Origin: Branchiostoma belcheri
Taxonomy: Eukaryota; Chordata; Leptocardii; Amphioxiformes; Branchiostomatidae
Assembly: GCF_001625305.1 (NCBI RefSeq)
Contig: NW_017803943.1
Location: 934,862-998,861, forward strand
Length of the DNA: 64,000 nt
Reading direction: 5' to 3'
A program made the translations under genes and the position numbers. The notes under the pieces are model-generated. The model was not told where the DNA came from. It worked only from the letters and a program-made list of their open reading frames with translations, and did no database searches. This document shows positions 60,001 through 64,000 of the stretch, one piece after another. The stretch's first letter is position 1. Every line of letters starts with the position of its first letter.

Positions 60001-60678
60001 TTTGCTGCTGAGAGATGAGCAAAAACAACAAGGTGACGGTATGAAACTGATGGAAGTGCGCATGCTTGTTCAGCAGAATGACTTTTGGTGTTCAACATCT
60101 ACTCATTTACAGAGTACACAGGCTATAATTGGTTCAAGAACACAGTCAGAAACCTGACTCTCCCTTTTAACCACTCACCCCACCACTCATCCAACAAGTT
60201 CACATCTGGTGTCAGCAGTGAAGTTAGATTTATTACCTTCAGGAAGAAGGTTATGTTTTTGTTACCGTTTGTGTGTGTGTAATACTATGTATGTGTGTGT
60301 ATTTCAACACGGTACCTAAAAAGGTCTAAATGAATTGTCTTGATATTTCATACGCAGGTAGGTCTTGATGAGACCTCAAAACGATTAGATTTTACCCCCA
60401 AAATTATCTGTACAAGCAATATTCTTTGAGGCAAACGCATACGTTTCATGCATCAAGGCGCCCTCAGGCGATATGTATTTCTTGGTTAAAGAAATAAAAC
60501 AAACAAACAAACAAACCGTGTCCAGATGCGTTCTCTGGTGCTTGGCGCGGTCGGAGGAGTTACTGAAGGCCTTCTGACACCCTGCGTGCTGACACAAGTA
60601 CGGCTTCTCTCCCGTGTGAGACCGCAGGTGGATCTTCAAGTTCTCAAGTCGAGAGAACGCCTTGTTACACCCTTCAAA
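54050..60678 (-). CDS. GLIS3: GLIS3-like (GLIS1/3 group) Krueppel-like zinc-finger transcription factor, 3' part
   Basis: Seven coding exons run to the stop: 60517-60678, 59535-59645, 56727-56913, 55833-55986, 55216-55370, 54575-54787, 54050-54177. Together they make 370 codons with consistent phases. They encode the second half of zinc finger 3 ([18 protein letters not shown]), finger 4 ([20 protein letters not shown]), finger 5 ([19 protein letters not shown]) and the post-finger [10 protein letters not shown]. These fingers bind GLI/GLIS-type G-rich sites in the nucleus. The C-terminal part has [10 protein letters not shown], the IPTFEETL...[10 protein letters not shown] block and a final [10 protein letters not shown]...AVYADG, each with a counterpart at the human GLIS3 C-terminus as I recall it, where transactivation resides. 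Fingers 1 to mid-3 and the N-terminus lie beyond 64000. GLIS1 is the main alternative name; a single pre-vertebrate GLIS1/3 orthologue is likely. Confidence 0.9.
56059..56117 (-). pseudogene. Duplicate acceptor and 5' end of a GLIS3 exon (possible poison exon)
   Basis: About 131 bp upstream of the real exon start (55986), the sequence TCTCCCCAG followed by GCATGTACGGGAGCACG repeats the real acceptor and the first 36 or so exon bases. Spliced from the previous exon it would stay in frame through SSRSGTAT and then hit TAA at 56059-56061, truncating the C-terminal region. Use is unproven. Confidence 0.7.
56493..56788 (-). repeat. 147-bp tandem duplication across a GLIS3 exon-donor junction
   Basis: Two units (about 56493-56639 and 56640-56788) each hold the exon end encoding [12 protein letters not shown], a donor-like GT, a GTTT microsatellite and TTTCAAAGGAATATTTTTG. 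The right-hand unit contains the functional exon end (edge 56727). The left one has a weaker GTTGGC donor and lacks a clear acceptor. Confidence 0.85.
58109..58351. mobile_element. Short copy of the GGCCTA-type TIR element
   Basis: It begins GGCCTAGGAAAAAAAATATTG and ends with a GGAAACAAAACTTCC and GTAGGCCC stretch. It carries the internal GGCTAGGGTCGG and GGTCGGGAAACAGG motifs seen in the 13538-14967 element. Confidence 0.8.
59136..59480. mobile_element. Short copy of the GGCCTA-type TIR element
   Basis: The left end (AGGCCTAGGAAAAAAAATG, TTGTGTTTC) and the right end (GAAACACAACATTTTCTTTC, CTAGGCC) are inverted repeats. The interior has GACCGACCCTAG. It ends about 55 bp from the GLIS3 finger-5 exon. 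Confidence 0.8.
59821..59856. repeat. (TTTG)n microsatellite
   Basis: Nine clean GTTT units in a GLIS3 intron. Similar tracts lie at 1087-1110, 36907-36934, 38067-38088, 56555-56580, 56701-56720 and 60498-60516. Confidence 0.9.
60228..60400. mobile_element. Partial copy of the CCTTCGCC-type repeat
   Basis: It contains TTACCTTCAGGAAGAAGGTT, a GT-rich run and GTAGGTCTTGATGAGACC in the order seen at 17075-17977. Confidence 0.65.
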
Positions 60679-60746
60679 CTGCAGAGAGCAACAAAGCAGA
60701 AGATTTTTACATTTCGTAAATTGAGAAATAGCACAAGGATTGAACA

Positions 60747-60995
60747 GGTGGATTTTTAGGTTACATACTAAAAAAAACAGCTTGTTACACCCTTCAAACT
60801 CCAGCGATCAACATAGAAAAAGAATGTTACATTAATTTATTTTAATAAATTGAATAGCACAAGAATTGATGAGGTGAATGTTTGTGTTATCTAGTCAAGA
60901 ATGTTACATTTTGCAAATTGAGAAACAGCACAATGATCAAACAGGTGGATTTTTAGGTTCTCTGGTAGAGAGAACGTCTTCTTATACCCTTTAAA
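60747..60995 (-). pseudogene. Two relic copies of the 5' half of the GLIS3 finger-3 exon
   Basis: On the minus strand, starts at 60798 and 60995 repeat the acceptor AG and the first 50 or so exon bases. They translate as [18 protein letters not shown] and FKGYKKTFSLPENLKIHL beside the functional [18 protein letters not shown]. Both lack a donor and a complete finger; the 60995 copy has lost a zinc-binding Cys. Confidence 0.8.
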
Positions 60996-63189
60996 CTGAA
61001 GCAATCAACATGGCAGAAAAATATACTTACATTTTGTAAATAGATAAGAATACTATAATATACAGTATATCCTTGACATTTAAGTGTCAGAAAAGGTAAT
61101 AAAATGCGTGTTTTATTACTAGTCTCAAATTCTGAACTAAAAAATAGATTGAAGCTCTGAGGAAAGGCAGAGAATGCAGTATGTACCATATTCTTAAAAG
61201 ACTGTACAAGTATGACTCGGGGATTGAACTCCCGAATGCAAAGCGAACACTCTACACACTTTGTATCAGTACTGTATTGTTCATATCAGAGAAAAATCAC
61301 AGAGATTGAATAACAGTTTCTGCAGATCACTATCTGCCTTTCTTGATAACTGGGTGACTGGGAAATGTTTCTACAGTTGACACACACCTGTGGAGTAACC
61401 TGGAAGTCCCCCAAGTTCATTACAAACTACAAAACTGACAGGCAACATTCCAGGGAGAAGATTGCGGTCAGAGGTCAACCAAACCTCGATTATTCATTTC
61501 CTAACACTGTCCGTCAGCTTATCTTGTAGAGCACTAGTGATGGGGACAGCCTTCAAACACATAGATGTCAAAAGAAGTTACGTCTTGTTGATTTCATTTT
61601 TTTTGCTTATTGGTTTGTTTGTTAGCTTGTTTGCTGGTGAATAGAACAACTGAAAACATAACATGATCATTGTCTTTTTATATAGTTGGGAAAAATCGAC
61701 ATACAAATCCAGTGATTTCTTCAATCTAACATAAAGTAGTTATGAAAGCTCATCTGTGTTGGTAGTTACATGTTTAAGGTTAAAACTTTCGAAAAAAAGT
61801 ACTTAGTATATCTTTGAATATGGTAGGACAATGAAAGAAATATTTGTGAGCATAAGTCAAAACCTGATAAATTTTTATAAACCGGTACACTTGTATTCAA
61901 AGGTAAAACATCGCCACCGGGTAAAAAAAATGGAACAACAACAGGTTAAAGTATGGATCTAAAGGGTAGGTTAGATTGAGATGTTCTGCCATACTCTAAA
62001 GGCTGCATTGTCCTGGACAAAGACAAGATGAACGTGCATGGATTAAGGTAGGCTCTAAGGTAAACAAAACTTTTTAGCAGTATCATGACACAATAGGCAT
62101 ACAAAGCCCTTAAGTCGGAAGCATTCTTGTCTCTTTAGTGGCGGATCTTTTCAGAAATAGGTACCACAAGCGGCTAGTGATGTTACGCGATCCGCAGGGA
62201 TCATAGAGAAGTGCACGGGAAGCAAAACTTCGATCGGGCACCGATCTGATCGTAGGCCGGTATAAACAGTCAGATGGTTCCAAACGCGGTAACCGATCCC
62301 GCCGAGGATTGATTTCGCAGGCTGCACTTCCGTTGCTTTTGTTGGAGGGTCAAACAATGCCTCCCGAGCCCGGCGCACCAGAGACAAAACTCCCGAAACC
62401 CGATACGCCGGGGCAATGATATGCATGTGTCAGCCATTCCTGGCATTTCTAGACAATTTGACATGCCGGGGAAAAACTAGATGTCCCTTCCTCCCAGCCA
62501 TTTCCTTGTAGAAAACAAGGCGAGCACGTAAGTTAGGCTTGTGAGAAATCCGATCCCTGCAGCAAAAGGATTTTGTTTTAATGTTTATAGTGAAGCACAT
62601 GTCACAGGACTAATCGAGTGGCGAGAAAAACAACATGCCATTAACAGGTGCGCAGCAACGAGGGACCTGCTACTTGTAGGATTCTAGGTCAGAGGTCAGC
62701 TTGCATACATTCGCAAATCTGAAGTTGCACCGAGTTAAGTTGCTGGTTCCCTGATTCTAAAAAAAAATCCTGGGCTAGAAAGTCAAAACTGGCGGAAAAA
62801 GATTTTAAAGCTGGCCATGAGAGCCCTGGTGTAGACAATGAGATGCAAGTTTTCCTCACAGCCTCCTTCTTGCTAAACTTTCACTTCAAGACGAGAAATT
62901 GGTCCGGCCTAAGCCGGCGCTAATCTAACCGGCAGTCTGGTCTTATCGTGTCACCCGGCGTAGCAAACTAACCGCCGTGGCGAGGGGAAACAATACAAGT
63001 CACGAGTCTGGAGCCCCGCAGCATTAGGAGAAAGTGCGCAGTGTTGTTGTTGGCAGGGCTTGGGCAGCGTACTGTTGCACATACCGAGTGGCCGTCTCTT
63101 GGCCAGTCAATCTGCACTAAGTGGTTTACAGGGCAGATGAACGGATGTGATGAGTGATACTGATAAACCCAGCTGTCCTTCAAACTACT
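60996..63189. other. GLIS3 intron, with a CpG-rich patch at 62150-62480
   Basis: No finger exon is seen before the window edge. A minus-strand tRNA-like fragment (B-box GAGTTCAATCCCC) lies near 61212-61270. The patch at 62150-62480 is clearly richer in CG dinucleotides than its surroundings and could be an enhancer or alternative promoter. No reading frame in it is recognisable. Confidence 0.4.
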
Positions 63190-63450
63190 GGGGATGCCAA
63201 ACTTTTTTACCGGTGAAATGTTTCATGAAATAATCATAGGAAATTTTGCAATTTTTGGACAAAATTGTTTTAAAACTTGCCACTGAGAAATTTTATTTTT
63301 AAAAAATGCCTTTCTAAGCCTGGGGATGCAAAACTTTTTTCCTGATGAAAAGTTTCAAGGTATAATTATAGTACACTTTTGCAAATTAGAATTTTTGCTC
63401 ATTTCAAAACTTGCCAATAAGAAGATTCACTCTTAAAAATGTATTTCTGT
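63190..63450. repeat. Diverged tandem duplication, about 130-bp units
   Basis: Two units start GGGGATGCCAAACTTTTTT and GGGGATGCAAAACTTTTTT. They share GATGAAA/GTGAAATGTTTCA, TTTTGCAA and AAAACTTGCCA in order. Confidence 0.7.
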
Positions 63451-63652
63451 AATAAACCTCAAAAATATTATATTGCCCATATTTACATGCATGTGTAAAA
63501 TTGTGTTACTAGGGCAGTTTTTGAGAACTGTGGCAATCTAATAATGTGTAGATATTTACATGTATGCACCTGTGTACAATGTATATGGAGCATAGCCTTG
63601 TCTTATCCTTAGTGACAGGTCGACATCTGAATTCTCGATGTCAGCATTAAGT

Positions 63653-63816
63653 CAGGTGCAGAATCTTAGTGTCAGTAGGTCTGGCTGAGGAATCTTGGAG
63701 CCAGGAAGTCAGGTGTGCTCCTCAGCACCTACAGGTGGCACCTGTCAGTTACCCAGACATCTGTCAGCAGGTGCCATATATAACCATGGCAGCTGCTGAC
63801 AGCACACAGACAGCTG
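63653..63816. promoter_or_regulatory. E-box cluster with a TATA-like motif
   Basis: Eight CANNTG sites lie in 164 bp: CAGGTG/CACCTG at 63653, 63710, 63732, 63739 and 63768, CATCTG at 63758, and CAGCTG at 63790 and 63811. The 63732-63744 pair forms a palindrome. ATATATAA follows the fifth CAGGTG-type site. It could be a bHLH/zinc-finger (E-protein, Snail, ZEB) bound enhancer in the GLIS3 region. Function is inferred. Confidence 0.45.
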
Positions 63817-64000
63817 GTAGAGAAACAGACTTGTCTAGAAGTTACTGTATCCAGTGTTCTAGCCAGTGACCGTCTTTCCGTCAATTTGACAGAACTTCGC
63901 AGTTCATGACAGACAAAAATTTTGCCCAATCCTTCATCTTTGAAGGACAAAATTTGGCGTGGAAAGAGGTGTCATTCAACTAAGCTTAGTCTACTAGCTG

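Noticed and set aside
1..64000. CRISPR arrays, bacterial operons, rRNA genes
   Set aside because: Spliced genes throughout; tandem repeats lack a constant repeat with unique spacers; no rRNA-like sequence was seen.

Overview
The window looks like a stretch of an intron-rich invertebrate deuterostome nuclear genome, most likely a cephalochordate (amphioxus, Branchiostoma). The basis is: protein-coding exons very close in sequence to vertebrate AP3D1 and GLIS3; small exons (39-700 bp) separated by 0.1-5 kb introns with ordinary GT-AG borders; many short interspersed repeats (tRNA-derived SINEs, inverted-repeat MITEs, a foldback element); abundant GTTT, CA and TGGA microsatellites; and one 20-base assembly gap (13660-13679). 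The species call is an inference; the gene calls rest on translated exons whose phases I checked by hand.

Layout. (1) 631-9283, minus strand: a complete six-exon class A (rhodopsin-family) neuropeptide-type GPCR, here called GPCR-B, 529 aa. (2) 9289-18440: intergenic DNA full of mobile elements, including a roughly 1.4 kb non-autonomous TIR element carrying the gap and a roughly 0.9 kb CCTTCGCC-ended element. (3) 18444-29518, plus strand: a second complete six-exon GPCR, GPCR-A, 630 aa, with a probable TATA promoter and 5' UTR exon. A and B are head-to-head inverted paralogues with the same exon plan. (4) 29550-49919, minus strand: the complete AP3D1 gene (delta subunit of the AP-3 adaptor complex), 34 coding exons, about 1241 aa. 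It is tail-to-tail with GPCR-A, and the two poly(A) signals are about 30 bp apart. (5) 49920-51177: AP3D1 promoter and a short intergenic interval. (6) 51178-64000, minus strand: the 3' part of a GLIS3 (GLIS1/3-type) Gli-similar zinc-finger gene: the last seven coding exons (370 codons), from zinc finger 3 to the stop, plus a long 3' UTR. Its 5' exons lie beyond the right edge.

These genes do not form a pathway. AP3D1 is housekeeping membrane traffic (endosome to lysosome and lysosome-related organelles), GLIS3 is a developmental transcription factor, and the two GPCRs are probable peptide receptors of unknown ligand.

Most notable observations. The first coding exons of the two GPCRs are about 99% identical (4 differences in 380 bases) while all their other exons have diverged strongly, which looks like a gene-conversion tract ending at the exon border. 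At five exon-intron junctions in three genes, a small segment spanning the junction has been tandemly copied into the intron, leaving decoy splice sites and half-exon relics, including two relic copies of half a zinc-finger exon. An AP3D1 intron holds an 85-nt hairpin with 33 of 35 stem positions paired on the sense strand only, a microRNA-precursor-like structure. The end of one dispersed TIR-element family lies directly at two AP3D1 splice donors, and GTTT repeats form other donors. AP3D1 also carries a one-base frame disruption in a T7 run that is best explained by an assembly or sequencing error or a polymorphism.
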